A stretch of 64,000 nt of DNA from Bryum argenteum. Lineage: Eukaryota; Streptophyta; Bryopsida; Bryales; Bryaceae. Under the pieces are notes generated by a model, which was not told where the DNA came from, ran no database searches, and saw nothing but the letters and a program-made list of their open reading frames with translations. The stretch is taken from positions 4,108,648-4,172,647 of the forward strand of contig CM073329.1 in the NCBI GenBank assembly GCA_037043015.1. The letters run 5' to 3'. The position numbers and the translations under genes were made by a program. Shown here one piece after another: positions 21,141 to 34,257 of this stretch. Positions within the stretch are counted from its first letter, which is position 1, and every line of letters begins with the position of its first letter.

Positions 21141-22260
21141 TTTGACTAGAGTGAAAAGGTGGAAGTTGAAGTTGTTTTTGCTCCATTTTGCTCCACTACT
21201 CTAAGTAAATATCACACTCAACAAGACATATATGAAACTCTTGAATTGGATCTCCCTCATATGGTGTGTTCCTTGTTTACATGTAGCTTCCATATATATT
21301 TTAGTTCTCAACACTTTTTATCTCATTCAAAGAAATTTTAGATACAAATCAGTTTGAAGAAAGATCCGCACATAAGTGATGCACTCCTCCAAGAATACAT
21401 GTGTCAATTACATTTCATGTAACTTATACTTCTAGTTTTGATGAGAAATAAAATAGTGATATATGGGATAGCAATCGATGGATCAATTACTAAAAAATCA
21501 CAGGAGTGTGTGTATATTGAAATATTCTCTTCCAAATTGTGAGAATTTTCGATTTGTAAGTGTGAGTGAACATGCAGAAATATGAAGAACTCATACGATG
21601 TGGGAGATTCTATTGGATTGCTGTGAAGCATGGCTAGGCAAAAAATACAGACCAATTATTGACTGCACGGACACCACCAAAGATCTTTCTTTTTGGACGC
21701 GAACTCTGGACCATCAATAACGAATTCAAAATTCGACCACATAAGTCAGAAAGTCAGTACCAACATTATTTTCATCATAAACACCAGCCAAATTTAAGAG
21801 TAAACATGCGCCTACATTGGGTGCTTATACACATATTCGATCAACTTTAAAACTAAAAAACGAAAATGAAATACTGCATGAGACCGCCAAAATGTTGCGC
21901 ATTAAATATCATCCAAAAACAAGTGTCTGGCACCTTCGGCGTTCTGAGTGATAGAATAGTACTAGCGGCCGAGTAATCAACTTTACACAGGGAATCGACA
22001 ACCCTTCAGAAACTGTAGATGAAGAGCTAAATCTAGCAACCAAACACAAATGAACGATCATCCGAGTCCATTCTCAATGAAATAAGCACAGATTAACAAT
22101 CTATAGCAATATAGTTCAGATCATTGAATATAAATAACTGCGATATTCTTCCGTTGGGAAGCAGCAGCAGCAGCATCATGAGAGTTCAGCAACTCGTGAA
22201 CATATGAATTATGTATGATTGCTACGCCTAAGCTACGACTTTAATCAGCTTCCTCTTCAC
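21141..22260. other. No gene; repeat copy downstream of the SEC14 gene
   Basis: 21610-22210 is the source or sibling of the direct repeat at 12.64-13.74 kb. It includes a run of CAG triplets (22163-22176). The remainder shows nothing recognisable. Confidence 0.45.
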
Positions 22261-22268
22261 CATTTCTT

Positions 22269-25051
22269 TCACAGTAATCCTCGTATAAAATGCAGTGCCA
22301 GCAGCAGCAAGGCAAGCCAAATGCAAGATGTTCTTCCCTAAAGTAATGAGGAAGAGACGAAATAACCATTAGCTCTGCCTTAGACTTGCAAGAATCGTCA
22401 CCATACTGACTCCTTCCTCGACACAGAGAGTCAATTTCTCAGTGCACCGAGGAACAAACATCATTTAAGCCTCTCGGTTGACTTTGATGTACCTATGCGT
22501 GAGTGGTGATAGCGCTCTCAATTGATTCCTCAGTAATTATGTACTTACTTGGATACCAGCAATCTTGGTGGCTAAGCTGTCCCTTTGACTCTGATCAGAG
22601 GTATTCTGGGCAGCCTCTAGAGCTGGATAAACAGTTTCAATCGCATGAACGACTTCGACGGTCTCCGAATGCTGATCCTGCTCGTCCAGCGTCGGAACGT
22701 TAATGTGCAAAGATCCCTCCGAAGACAAACTGTTTAGATTACTTCCAGCAGACACTGCTTTCTGTGTTATATGCCTGTAAAGCTCCTCATGGAATTCATG
22801 TTGTGGCGAGAAGACATCGACGTGACTATCCGACGAACCATTATTTGTCTTGCAGAAAGGGGGTAGTGTGTCGAGGTCCATCACCTACGAGCAACAGTAA
22901 TTGATACATGAGTATGCAGGTCTTAAGGCAAGCATCGAAAATCAAGCCGCTCCTCTAGGGGTTACAAGAAAAAAAATTCACCTGGAGAAGCTCATCACGT
23001 CCATTGCCTCGTAGAACTTGAACTTTACGCTTTGTCCGTTCTTGCAACATGGGCTTCACTGCCTGCTCAACAAGCACAGTAGTTGTGAGGCTCTTTCGTA
23101 TGATAACACAAAGCACGATTTTGTTGAGTTCACCACTCACTATGACAAGATTGTCGTTCATATAAACGACTAGACTCAAACTAAGGGCGATAACAAAAGC
23201 TTAGCATACCTTCCAACAGGCAGAAAATACGTATGGTGCATTGACAATGTAGTACGTATCAGTTTTCTCTGGGTAGTTCAAGTCGTCCACAGTAGCAATA
23301 GCTGTTGAGGTCTTCAGCCGACTGAAAGCTGAAAGTCTGAGGCCAGTCATATCCAAGATTTTCACACAAGTTCCAATATACTTCCCCGATTTTCGGCTGA
23401 TTTCGGGCTGCGAGACAGGTCACTCAAATATAAGAGAGAATATTTAAATTCAGATAGACAATCAAATTAATGAAGGACTTGATTACAAATAAGCAGTCGT
23501 GCTGAAAGAAACCTACCAGGATAATTCTGTCCCTGTACTCGTTGATCTGTATGTGTGACTGGACGTATTTGTCTACCTGCAAGTGAATGAATACGTAACA
23601 TTAGAGCCCACCGCACACACAACTATCGTATGCTACTAGAAAACATGAGAGCTTCAGTGCTCGTAATTTTTCCAGACCCAATGAGAGAACCTTACAGACA
23701 AATGAGGGATACCAACAATCTCTGTATCAGTGAACATCAGATACAACGTGACCACATGATCAAACTTTAAAACAAGGTCAACATGAGGTTATCACTTACT
23801 GAAGCTTGATCGAAAGTGCTGTTGCCCACACCAATTGCAAACACTGGACGACCCTGCCATAATATTGGAATAGCAACTCAGAAATGACAGAGAAAGAAAA
23901 GCTGCTTGACGATAAGAATGCTTGCACGAAGAAACAAGCTGACACCCAAAAGTAAGTTATACACATGCAACTCTATAATGAATCGACCAGCCCACTTTGC
24001 TGATGAGTTTCTTAAGATAAGCAGAAAGGACAACAATATTGACCTTCACACTGATGCAGGTTCAGATATTCCGTAACTTTCAGTTTCAGTTCAGAATCTT
24101 GAGCGATTTACATAACGTGCATCCATGTCCACATTCAGCATGATTGATAACTACAAACTCTTAAGCATGTCGGAGCGTGCACGGAAATGAGATTCTACAC
24201 GGAAGAATAGACTTGCCTGTTTGCAATAGCCGCAGAATCCGATCAGTTGAGTTTGTCGGATAAGATCGAATTTATTCTTCGGAAGTATTGGTTTCTGCGA
24301 TGATACCGTAATCACAGCCGTAAGCCTCATAAGAATTCTTGGACATAGAGTATGTGCAAGAACGAACAAAGCCAGAGCAGGAAATTCATCTCTACATTCG
24401 GTTCATTCGGTTCGAGAGATGACTCACCGCAAGGATGTTATCAATCTTGTTAGTAACTCTCCAAGTCAGGCAATCAACCAGCTGCAAAGAAAAGAACACA
24501 AGATTATGTCAAAAACACGTATCCAAAAGACCAAGTCTGCAATATTAACAGACAGGTTAGTCCCACATGCTATATAATGCTTACCATTTTAGCAGTCTTC
24601 GTCACATCTTCATCTCTCGCTTTCAGAAAGCGCTCCAGAAGAAATTCAGGATAGCCCATATGCATGTTCTGCAACCAGTTACAGTTGTGAGCAACTTCAG
24701 TTCCACGTCCTTCAAAGTATATGAAAGGAGTAGAAAGCAAGACTACGCCCAGCCGGAATGCGAAGGTACCTGGAAGCTCTGACGCAGGGGTTCGTCCACT
24801 GATTATTTCCACAACCATATGCAAAAAAAAAAAACGCATGGATGAGAAATCCTCGACTTCTGGTGATGCCTTAAGAGGAACCCTGAAAGCCACAATAACA
24901 CATCGAAACAATCTGCAAAGGCTACTGAGTGAAAATTGATGCACTCGAATCAGAGATATAAATGATTACAAACAAAACACAAATTTCAGTGAACAATATG
25001 CTACTCACAGCCATCGATGATCTGCCTCAGTTCCTTCACCTTCGACTCCAT
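22269..25051 (-). CDS. SEC14-like phosphatidylinositol/lipid transfer protein (CRAL-TRIO)
   Basis: The exons, in transcript order, are 24585-24668, 24428-24481, 24217-24294, 23800-23853, 23517-23576, 23210-23407, 22982-23062, 22549-22884 and 22269-22337. All are phase 0 and bounded by acceptor AG and donor GT, except the GC donor after 24217-24294. They encode the plant SEC14 core: FLLERFLKARDEDV (CRAL-TRIO N-domain), KFDLIRQTQLIGFCGY, GRPVFAIGVGNSTFD, YVQSHIQINEYRDRI, VKILDMTGLRLSAFS, DDLNYPEKTDTYYIVNAPYV, FSACWK and QERTKRKVQVLRGNGRDELL. The last exon adds a hydrophobic tail (CIWLALLLLALHFI) then TGA, perhaps a membrane anchor. A likely first exon at 25009-25051 begins ATG (MESKVKELRQIIDG). 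The exon expected between it and 24668 (near 24870, VPLKAS) does not join cleanly in frame, so the 5' end is unsettled. Proteins of this fold move phosphatidylinositol and phosphatidylcholine between membranes. Confidence 0.85.
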
Positions 25052-26400
25052 ATTGAGCCGGAAAATTACTTGGCCCTACAGCCACTCTCGACTCCCCGGA
25101 CGTTCCTCCAGAATGATAATCTTGGACTATTATGCACCAAAAGCAGGCATGTACTTGACAAAGTCTAACAAGCTTGAAATTTTCACCAAATTGCTCAATG
25201 CTTGATGCCTTCCTGAACTCCGCATCAACCAGCTGAAAGGGTACACCAAGAATTCATCAATGCCAAGCACACTATAGAGAATAACAGTACCACTGAAAAT
25301 CAGCCTAGTATCAACAAACATCCTGTAGTGCGACCATAGCAACACGCAGGAAAATAACTAGCCTTCAAGATTACAAAACCTAGTCCAAATTAAAGTACCT
25401 CAATTACAAGAATGTGCAAATTAATGATACATTCCGAAAAGCAAACTAAGATCCGAACCTCACGTACAAACTAATATGCAGCGAATCGTAGCATATGTAC
25501 GTAAAATGAGCTCAATGGATGTCAGAGGTATGACGAAGTACAACACTTAATATTATAAAACCAAAAGTCACACTCCCGTCAACGCCGGAAGGACAAGCCT
25601 CAAGCCAAGTAAGTTTTCCCATGGTAATATCCAGTAAAAAGTTAAGCCTTCTCACAATCGAAGATCCTAACAAAGTAACAAAGCGATGTCAACTCAATCA
25701 GATCCAAAAGAACGCGCGATTCGATACTCCTAATCCAACAATCCATTGAGATCTCAGCACTAAGCTCGAACATTCAGGATAATGATCGAAACGCAAGTAC
25801 ACGAAGTTGCCAATAAATAACAATGTCACTTCGGACATGGACCAATCATTGTCCGCGGACATACCGACAAGGAGATGAAACGAGAATGCAGACAATAATC
25901 GGCCAAACACATACCGACATCCAACAATTTCCACAAAAAATCAACAAAAAACAAAGCGCTCCACAGAATAATCTCCTTCGAGCATTCGCTTGTTGAGATG
26001 TATTACCTCAGTATAAGAGCCTCGTGTGCATTGGCTAAGAAAAACAGGGGTGTGCTTCACGGAACCGGCGGTATCTCCACGCACAGGGCACGGCAGGCAG
26101 CGATTCGAAGCTCCCCCGGTAGATCTAGCGATGAGGAAGACGACGCCTCAGTTTGGAGCGACAGTCCGGACCACGGCGTCGATGATCCGCGCTCTCAATC
26201 AACTATGGCGAGACTAGCACACAAGCCGGAGCTCTCCCCCTCTGCCCTTGGCTCCCTTCCACAGTCCTTCCACCATCGCCCCCCCCCCCCCCGACTCCCG
26301 GAAAGTTGCTCCGACCGCCGGTCGTCAAATCCGGCCAATTGCGATGAACGGAATTAGTGAATGCGCTGACAAGTGGTTAGTGATCTCACCCCATGATGGT
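25052..26400. promoter_or_regulatory. Probable 5' region of the SEC14 gene
   Basis: A GC-rich island at 26040-26340 with a run of about 12 C near 26280 stands out from AT-rich flanks and may hold the promoter of the minus-strand SEC14 gene, with 5' leader introns between. A + strand frame at 26131-26217 (MRKTTPQFGATVRTTASMIR) is short and unrecognised. Confidence 0.35.
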
Positions 26401-27070
26401 AAACAACTTTTACTTTTTCGAGATTATGTTTCTAAACTTTTTCAGTTCAAATGAAAAAGGCATTTCTCGAAATGCTAATGTAGATATGTCAATAAGTCGG
26501 CTGTGCCGTTTCATGAATTTGAGGGCGGACCAAAAAGTATGTCTCACGAATATTTTACCTCCTTGCCGGCCTTGAGCATGTGAATGGGAATTGTGTTCTG
26601 GGCATCATAAGAAGGAGAACTTTATTCCTCTTTTGAAGCCGGCGTGAATAGAGTGTTCATTTGACATATCCTAGAATTTTCATACATGGAAGATATTGGG
26701 ACTGCTTATCTCTCGTGAGGTGAAGAAGAGAGACTCCAACCTATTTAAAGGCCAATAGAGTGATCATTCGACTTATACTTGGATGTATGCTCGGAGATCA
26801 TCACACTAATGGCGGGACTACTAACCCCTCTCGGAGTGAAGAATAAGCTAGTTACTAGCTAGCCACTACTACCTTTTAGATACCTGACATGGTATCTCTC
26901 CAAAGGGCTTTGAGGTACCCATACAACGAGGTCCAAGAAGCCCCACCATATTTGGGTGAACTATGATGGTGAGCACCACGCCTGCATGAAAAATAAAACC
27001 GGCGACCTCCTCATTAGGGGCAATGAACGGCAACCACCAAGATGTACATTAGGTAGTTCTTACTTGGAGT

Positions 27071-27246
27071 CACTTGGCAAATGGCAAATGGCATAGCAAG
27101 ATTTCTCACTTGGCAAATGGCATAGTAAGATTTCTCACTTGGCAAATGGCATAGTAAGATTTCTCACTTGGCAAATGGCATAGTAAGATTTCTCACTTGG
27201 CAAATGGCATAGTAAGATTTCTCACTTGGCAAATGGCATAGTAAGA
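27071..27246. repeat. Tandem repeat, 29-bp unit, about six copies
   Basis: The unit is CACTTGGCAAATGGCATAGT plus AAGATTTCT. Copies are nearly identical. The first is slightly different (duplicated AAATGGC, GCAAG for GTAAG). Confidence 0.95.
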
Positions 27247-27249
27247 TTC

Positions 27250-30200
27250 TTTATTAATAATTTTTTTATCAAAAGTAGAAAGTGATAGGAGTTTTATGTC
27301 AACTAGTGAGAACATCCTTCTTAGTGTATTGCGACATGTTACCCTCTCAATGGGCTTTGAGGTACTTTTACAAAGAGGTTCAAAGATTCTAACCATTTTT
27401 CGAGCTACAACTAATAGGTCAATCAAAGTGAGAGAATTTTCGCCCTCCTTTAGTCCCATGCTCGGCTTGACTCCCCATGTAAAGCGCCCCTAAGTGAACT
27501 ATGATGGTGAGCACCATGCCATGGTTAAGGGCAAACTTGGTGATTATTTCCATCCGCCAACCTAAACCTGTGCTTATATATATGTCATACAAATTTATAA
27601 ATTAAAAATCCAAAATAAATATATAATAATACATTATTATAATAACTAAATAAATTTTTTTGAAATTTACTTGTTTTTCTATGATCAGATTGTTTTTTCT
27701 ATATCGATCATAATGCTTTTAAATTTTAGAAAATAAGAAATAAAGAGTAGTGATTTCAGATGATTATCTCACAAAAGGACATGTTTGAAAAACGGCACTT
27801 CCCTCCTCAGGTATGACTCAGGTTTGACAATTTCAAGTTGCTGGCAAATGAATTAATTTTAACGCCCAATTCATCAACTAGCTCATTATTGTGCATGTCA
27901 GTTGACAATGTCATTTGTAAATGCCACATGATAAGCAAGTTGCTGACACTTAGTACTTAGCCTAAAGTAGAAACGGTGACTATGCTCCTCTTGTTCCTAA
28001 GTATGGTATGAGCACCTATTTTTGTATATTTAAGAAATTTTACTATATTTAAAGTGGTGGAAGAAGTATCTTAGTATTTTGTAGTGGTTAGCAAAAAGAA
28101 AAGAGGAGGGTTAATTTTATTACTTTTTAATATTTTTACAATAATAACTACGAACGTCAAAAATGACCAATAAAGGTCACCTTATAATCAGGTACCCTAT
28201 TGCATGTATGCACGGGGTACATTGAGGGTAATTATAGGGTGATCAAATCTTCAGAGGAGCAACATGCACACTTGTGGGGAGGGGGGTGGCCGCCTTTAGG
28301 TTCTCCTACCGTAGACCTCGGAAATCCTCCAACTAGAAAGTAATTCATCTTCCTTTTACGGACAGTATTGTACCGAAATAAAGCATGAAAAAAACCTAAC
28401 TTGAATTATAGCTTCGTAATGGATGAATTTTATATAGATCACATTAAGATCACAATTCAACCTAAAATGGAATCTAATAATAATAGTGAAAATATAATTT
28501 CTTAATGAGCATGTGTTTTGAAATCCTTTCTATAAAGGAACATCGTTATAAACCATAATTATTCCAATAAAAAAATTCTAGCTACGATATCATTGTACTC
28601 TATTGCAAAACCATACTTATTATCATTGATAAATGCAATGAAAACATACCCAAAATTCATGAAATTGTGAATGGACTTGTCATCCTACTCTAAAAACTAC
28701 ACGCGTCTTAAGATTACACCTGACTTTCTTTGTCAAAAAGGATTCCTAATTAATTGAAGAAATTACGACTTTTTGTAGTTCTTGTCATCCAAGATATTGA
28801 AACTCAACATACCATATGGTTGTGGAAACCCAAAGAAAACATAATTATGAAGGGAATCTTGTTAACACAATATAATAATGCTAGATTAAAGTGGAATAAT
28901 TAGGTGAAGGTCACAAACATAGTTTCCAAATATACACAAACAAATCTAATATAATTTTTCTACATGTAAACCATATCACTTTATTTTAATTTAATTTATT
29001 CATTGAAAATAAATAAATTCCCCCTTATTTTTTATCAATCAATGTACTAATCATTTTAGAGAAATAAAATCATTCTTCTTGATTATTGAGCAATGATATG
29101 CCTCAAGGAAATTCTGTAAGACATTCTGCGGAATTATGTCCCTCTCAACAAAACAGGAATATTTTCTCTTCTAGCAAAGCCTTCTAATTTAAGGTGGCTT
29201 ATTTGTATATATTCTATTTTCTGATACTGTCATTTTTAATAGATAATAATTTGTACATTCTGTTGGTTGCCCTCAAAGTTCACACAAGGTGCGAACTTAT
29301 CCTCTAAAGTCGATATCGACCACATTGTGGTTGGTTTGCTCAAAATTGATATGCGGCTGTATTTGGTATAATTCAAGATTTGTATGGTGAAATTTGATAG
29401 ACATAGGACATTTAGATAATTAAGTACAATATCCTACGGTTGAATTCCTCTATTTTTTAATTTTTTAAGGTGTTCGCGGATAATAGATTTGGTCGTCTCG
29501 CGGTCACTACGGAGCTTATGCTTTGGTGGTTAAAATGAAAGGTCATGGGTATATGCATGGAATAGGTCCAAAAATGAAGCTTTAGTAATGTTCACTTAGA
29601 GGTACATAATAGTCCCAATTACTCATTTCCAAACATTACATGGTGTAATCTTAAGCACTATTTTAGAAACACCTATAAGTACCACCAATTCTAACTTTAA
29701 TAATTTATAATTAATTGTAAAATAGTTGAAAAATGATGATGCTATTTGCTCTTTTTGTAACACTTACTTTCCCCATGTACAAAATATACTTGCATTGTTT
29801 ACTTTGTTGTAGATCTTCCTCCCAAATGTTGAGCCATTGTTTGAACACCTTACTAAAATGGATTCAACAAGTGTTTGTTTTATCAATTACACTTCACTGC
29901 TAATAAATACCTTCTTATTGCACTACAAACTCTGTCTAATTTTTAGGCATGAAGTTTTACTTACCTCTTCATGTTACTCAAGGACACTTAATATTAAAGT
30001 CCATTTCCAAACCCTAGGTAGCAACCAATTAGAGTGCTTAGATTGCACAAATAAGTTCTCAAGTGGGCCCAAGGGCTTTATATTGAGAGTTGACCTCCTC
30101 CTCTTGAGGCTTATGTGGCCGGTAACATGGCACTGTTCTGGAGGAAAATAATGGACCCTTGCCAAAAAAAAACAAAAAGTCCTCATGAATTTGCAACAAC

Positions 30201-30470
30201 CTTGTGCTCTTAGATTCCTCCAAGCAATCTACGCACTTTTATTGATGAATGTAAGGTCTGGAAATGAGTCTACATCGAAACCAACTCAATTTGTTCAAAA
30301 TGTGCAATGTAATTGAATTCGGGCCTTCCAAGTGAGCACCTTGACTTTACATTACAATTTTCAATCCATGGTCCATTTTGCAAATTAGGGTTAGAGTGAA
30401 GGCCCACTTCAACTTCACACAAGCACAACTCCAAATAGGCCTTGGACCAAGTGGGTCATAAACTAGCCTT
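27250..30470. other. AT-rich stretch without a recognisable gene
   Basis: More than 3 kb of AT-rich sequence with scattered short open frames. None has coding character or flanking splice sites that support a gene. Confidence 0.45.
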
Positions 30471-30473
30471 TAA

Positions 30474-30695
30474 CCCTTAAAAGTCCCATGGGGATAGTAT
30501 GTACGCTGTCGTATAATAAGGATTTGCTACCAACAAGAAACTCTAAATTCGAATCATAATAGCTCACTAGAACCGCATTTATTCAAATGTCAACTTCTTT
30601 GAACTCAAACCCATTGAAGGTGTGCATTCACCCCAGATATAACCAAAATACACCGTATTCTACTGATCGCCACGGCACGCTCAAACCTTTAAGGG
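30474..30695. mobile_element. 222-bp TTAA-flanked element
   Basis: TTAA at 30470-30473 and 30696-30699 flanks ends CCCTTAAAAGTCCC and CTTTAAGGG. Homologous copies lie at 59196-59420 (opposite orientation) and in two halves around it. It is noncoding. Confidence 0.7.
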
Positions 30696-31018
30696 TTAAA
30701 ACCAATAGATTTCATTATACCCACCAGCATAGGCTGTAGGATCATATCGCAACAAGCACCATTCAGATCAAAACCTACCATGACAGAAAAACTTCTCCCT
30801 GGAATCAACAAGCACACACACAACACCAGACAAAACCTAAAATTTTGCAAGCAGAATTACATCGACGAATCATCATCATTCAATTAGCAATTAGTTCCTT
30901 CACAAAATTTGGCATAATGTACAAGCACAGATGTCCTCCTTTTGCTATCTACTCTCGATCAGCTCCATATACAGCACAATTCATTTACACTTCTCCATTG
31001 CCGAATGCTACTCACTCT

Positions 31019-31772
31019 CTACTTGTTGCCCTTAAGAGCGTCCTTGGCATTGTCAGCAGCATCGCTCAACCCCTGCTGAATGTTCTCCAACACATTGCCG
31101 CCCTTGTTCTTGGCGTCTTGAGCAGTAGAGTCTGCTGCATTCTGAGCCTTGTTCAAGTTCTTCTCAGCATCCTTCTGTGCGTCCTTGCCGGCGCCGAACA
31201 ACGAGTCCTGCACATACACCACCCAGTTCATTCAATACCCAATTGAAGCCTGGATTCAAGAGCAAGCAAACAGTTTCATGGAAGGCATCCATGGCTAGAC
31301 TGGATTCCGGAGCATTACCTTGGCATCCTCAAGTGAGTTAGAGATCTTGGCGCCGATGCCGTCGGCACCGTTGGTGGTCTGCTTGGCCTTGCTCTCGGCA
31401 GTGCTAGCGGCGCTCTTGGCCTTGCTGGTAGCGTCAGCCTGGGTGCCTTGCAAGTTATCCCTCACGCTCTCAGCGCCCCTCTGCACAGCGGCGGAGAATT
31501 GCTCACCCGCATCCTGCAGGTTCTTTCCAACACCCTTCTGCACAAAGCCAAAACATGCACACTCGTCAGCTACAGTCTCAGAACGTACTGTAACATAGCC
31601 GGCATCATTGCTGAAATCATGTGCTTACATCTTCGGCGCGGACGAGAACAATGGGTCGCCTTGCAGCAACCCTCACACGGCTGACAGAGGACACACGCTG
31701 CCCAGCGAACGAAGACGATGCGATCCCAGCTGCAGGGGTGGCCATGGCGACATTCATGGTAGCAGCAGCCAT
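31019..31772 (-). CDS. Plastid-targeted LEA-like protein, tandem copy 1 (183 aa)
   Basis: Three exons in phase 0: 31629-31772, 31319-31537 and 31019-31207 (48, 73 and 62 codons plus TAG). The first encodes a Ser/Ala/Arg-rich transit peptide (SSSFAGQRVSSVSRVRVAAR) ending near RAEDV. The rest is Ala, Lys, Asp, Gln and Asn-rich with LEA-like repeats (KAKSAASTAESKAKQTT, GKDAQKDAEKNLNKAQNAA), lacks Cys and Trp, and should form amphipathic helices or stay disordered. LEA-type proteins protect membranes and enzymes during drying or cold; that role is inferred. All splice sites are GT-AG. A near-identical copy lies 2.28 kb upstream at 33299-34049. A G-box stands about 200 bp before the ATG. Similar 3' flanks (30897-30950 and 33160-33215) show that the duplication includes the 3' end. 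Confidence 0.88.
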
Positions 31773-31972
31773 TTTGAGACTAGAGTGGAGATGTAAGACT
31801 AGATTTGAGAGTAGGATACGATTGGAATGTGGAGAGGAATGTGTGAGTGCGATTGCGGTACGATGGGAATGAAGAGAGCAGGGGGAGCATTTGTACAAGT
31901 GGCTGGTGATCTGAACCGTACACCTGCTCGCATTCGTTGCTGCGAGCTGAGAGGCCGGTTTAGTAAGCTCAA

Positions 31973-31980
31973 CCACGTGG
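31973..31980. promoter_or_regulatory. G-box/ABRE-like palindrome CCACGTGG
   Basis: Palindromic CCACGTGG about 200 bp upstream of the ATG of LEA-like copy 1. The same motif stands about 209 bp upstream of copy 2. ACGT-core boxes are bound by bZIP and bHLH factors in plants and often mediate abscisic acid or light responses; the specific role here is inferred. Confidence 0.6.
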
Positions 31981-31989
31981 ATGGCAACA

Positions 31990-33298
31990 CTACTCTTTTC
32001 ACAAAAAGTTGCATGCAACGTAGTTGCAGATCAGTCATTTTCATCCGTGATGGAGCCCGGGCAAAGCAAATGCGGAGAAACCTGGTTTTGGAAAGAGCTG
32101 ATCACCAGCCATGAATGTGTCGACAGCGACGATTCCGAATGGAGATCCTTCGGGGTTATCCATTGAACATGAGGCTGTAAGCTTGTTAGGGTAATTCAGA
32201 GCTGCAAATAACCGGGTTCTGTCACTTATGGAAAATTTCCTGGAGTATGTCATGGCCATTTTGGACAATAATTCATACTTTTTTCAGCGGACGAGTAACT
32301 ACAATTGGGTTCCTCTGAACGAATATTTCTAGCAGCGTACAATCATATTAGAGTAGCGTCACCGGAATACCCAATCGCTCATGCAACGAATCTTACGAGT
32401 GATGAAGTTATTGCTTGCACTGCCTCTGTAAGTAGAGCCATTGCAAAGCCTCTCAATATGATTCGTCCTCATCGCTCAAAATCTGATCTCCCCCCCACCC
32501 CCCAAAAAAAAAACCCATCACGCACATGAACATGCATCATTATTTAAGCTTTCGCTTCTCATTTCTGTGCTGCTTACGTAAGAGGTATTGTTGTATCCAT
32601 GCTTCTTCGTAGCCCTAGAACTCTTCCGAAGCTATGCAATTTCAAAATGTGCAGGGGAAGAATACTTTCGGAACTACCATTTCCGTCCAGCTATGCTCTC
32701 CGACGTGCAGCATATCGTAGAGTGCAGTACACATACTTTCCAACCGTAAATTGGTGTAGACACTGCACTTCAGATATTCACAGCATTAATGTAATCGAGA
32801 CAAATCCCGATGATTTTTAACATATATGAACCATGAATGTGTACCAGAAAATATCCAGCTTCACATGTATGACGCAGATGCGCACTAAAGTCGACGTACA
32901 CACCAGAATGAATTTGAAGTGTTACAATCAAAGCTCCTCAGAACGTTGCGAAGTAACATCGGAAAACAACTGTTGTCAAAAATGCGACAACGAGTAGAAC
33001 AATCCACGCCGAGAGATGTCGTACGGTGGGAATCAGAATACATCAGAGCAGAAATGGTAGAACAAAGGCAGGCCATAGCCACTGGATATAAACAATACTT
33101 ACACGCAAGTAGGGTCAAAGCACGAAATCAATATAAAAGCAGTCTCAAGTATTCCATTTCACAAAATTTGGCATAATGTACAAGCACAGATGTCCTCCTT
33201 TTGCTACCATTGTCTACCTACACTCAGCTTCATGTACAACACAGCTCTTTACACGCCTCCTTCGCATTGTCGCTAAATACTAATCACAACGTCTGCAT
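31990..33298. other. Intergenic region between the LEA-like copies
   Basis: No supported gene. A + strand frame at 32919-33176 (85 codons, basic) has no recognisable domain. 33160-33215 matches the 3' flank of copy 1. Confidence 0.4.
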
Positions 33299-34049
33299 TT
33301 ACTTGTTGCCGCCGAGAGCGTCCTTGGCATTGTCAGCAGCATCGCTCAACCCCTGCTGAATGTTCTCCAACACATTGCCGCCCTTGTTCTTGGCGTCTTG
33401 TGCAGTAGAGTCCGCTGCATTCTGGGCCTTGTTCAAGTTCTTCTCAGCATCCTTCTGGGCGTCCTTGCCGGCACCGAACAACGAGTCCTGCACATACACC
33501 ACCCATCTCATTTTCAGCACAATCAAATAATAAACCAGAGACATCCATAACGAACTTCTGAGAATGGTGAGCATGGTGTCTTCATTACCTTGGCATCCTC
33601 AAGTGAGTTAGAGATCTTGGCGCCGATGCCGTCAGCGTCGTTGGTGGTCTGCTTGGCCTTGCTCTCAGCAGTGCTAGCGGCGCTCTTGGCCTTGCTGGTA
33701 GCGTCAGCCTGAGTGCCTTGCAAGTTATCCCTCACGCTCTCAGCGCCCCTCTGCACAGCGGCAGAGAATTGCTCACCCGCATCCTGCAGGTTCTTTCCAA
33801 CACCCTTCTGCACAAAGCCAAAACATGCACACTCGTCAGCTACAGTCTCAAAACGGACTGTTAACATAGCCGGCATCATTGTTGAAATCATGTGCTTACA
33901 TCTTCGGCGCGGACGAGAACAATGGGTCGCCTTGCAGCAACGCTCACACGGCTAACAGAGGACACACGCTGCCCAGCGAACGAAGACGATGCGATCCCAG
34001 CTGCAGGGGTAGCAACGGCAGCCACATTCAAGTTCATCATGGTCGCCAT
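33299..34049 (-). CDS. Plastid-targeted LEA-like protein, tandem copy 2 (185 aa)
   Basis: Same three-exon layout as copy 1: 33900-34049, 33589-33807 and 33299-33487, all phase 0, stop TAA. The transit peptide has two extra codons and a different first ten residues (MATMMNLNVAAVATP). The mature part differs from copy 1 at only a few positions (for example NDAD for NGAD, LGGNK for LKGNK). Exons and the first intron are nearly identical between copies, but the second intron (33488-33588 against 31208-31318) is largely unalignable. The protein is Cys-free and Trp-free and rich in Ala, Lys, Asp and Gln, like copy 1. The role in stress protection of the plastid is inferred. Confidence 0.88.
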
Positions 34050-34257
34050 CGTTTTGTAAGAATGTGCGAAAATGGGAAAATACTAGAGTATGTTGAGAAT
34101 TGGGAAATTGCGAGATTGGAGAGATGATGGAATGAATGAAGAGGATGAGGGGAGTGGAGGTGTATAAGTACAAGTGGCATGCAATCTGGATCCCTACACT
34201 TGGCATTTGCTGTAAGCTCCGCTGCTACTAGATAACAGGGCGGCTCGGCACGGTCAC

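Noticed and set aside
26026..26357. Two overlapping + strand proteins upstream of the SEC14 gene
   Set aside because: They lie in the GC-rich presumed promoter, overlap in different frames and show no domain.
31320..31598. Leu/Ala-rich + strand proteins opposite the LEA-like exons
   Set aside because: They are antisense shadows of the Ala/Lys-rich coding exons on the minus strand.
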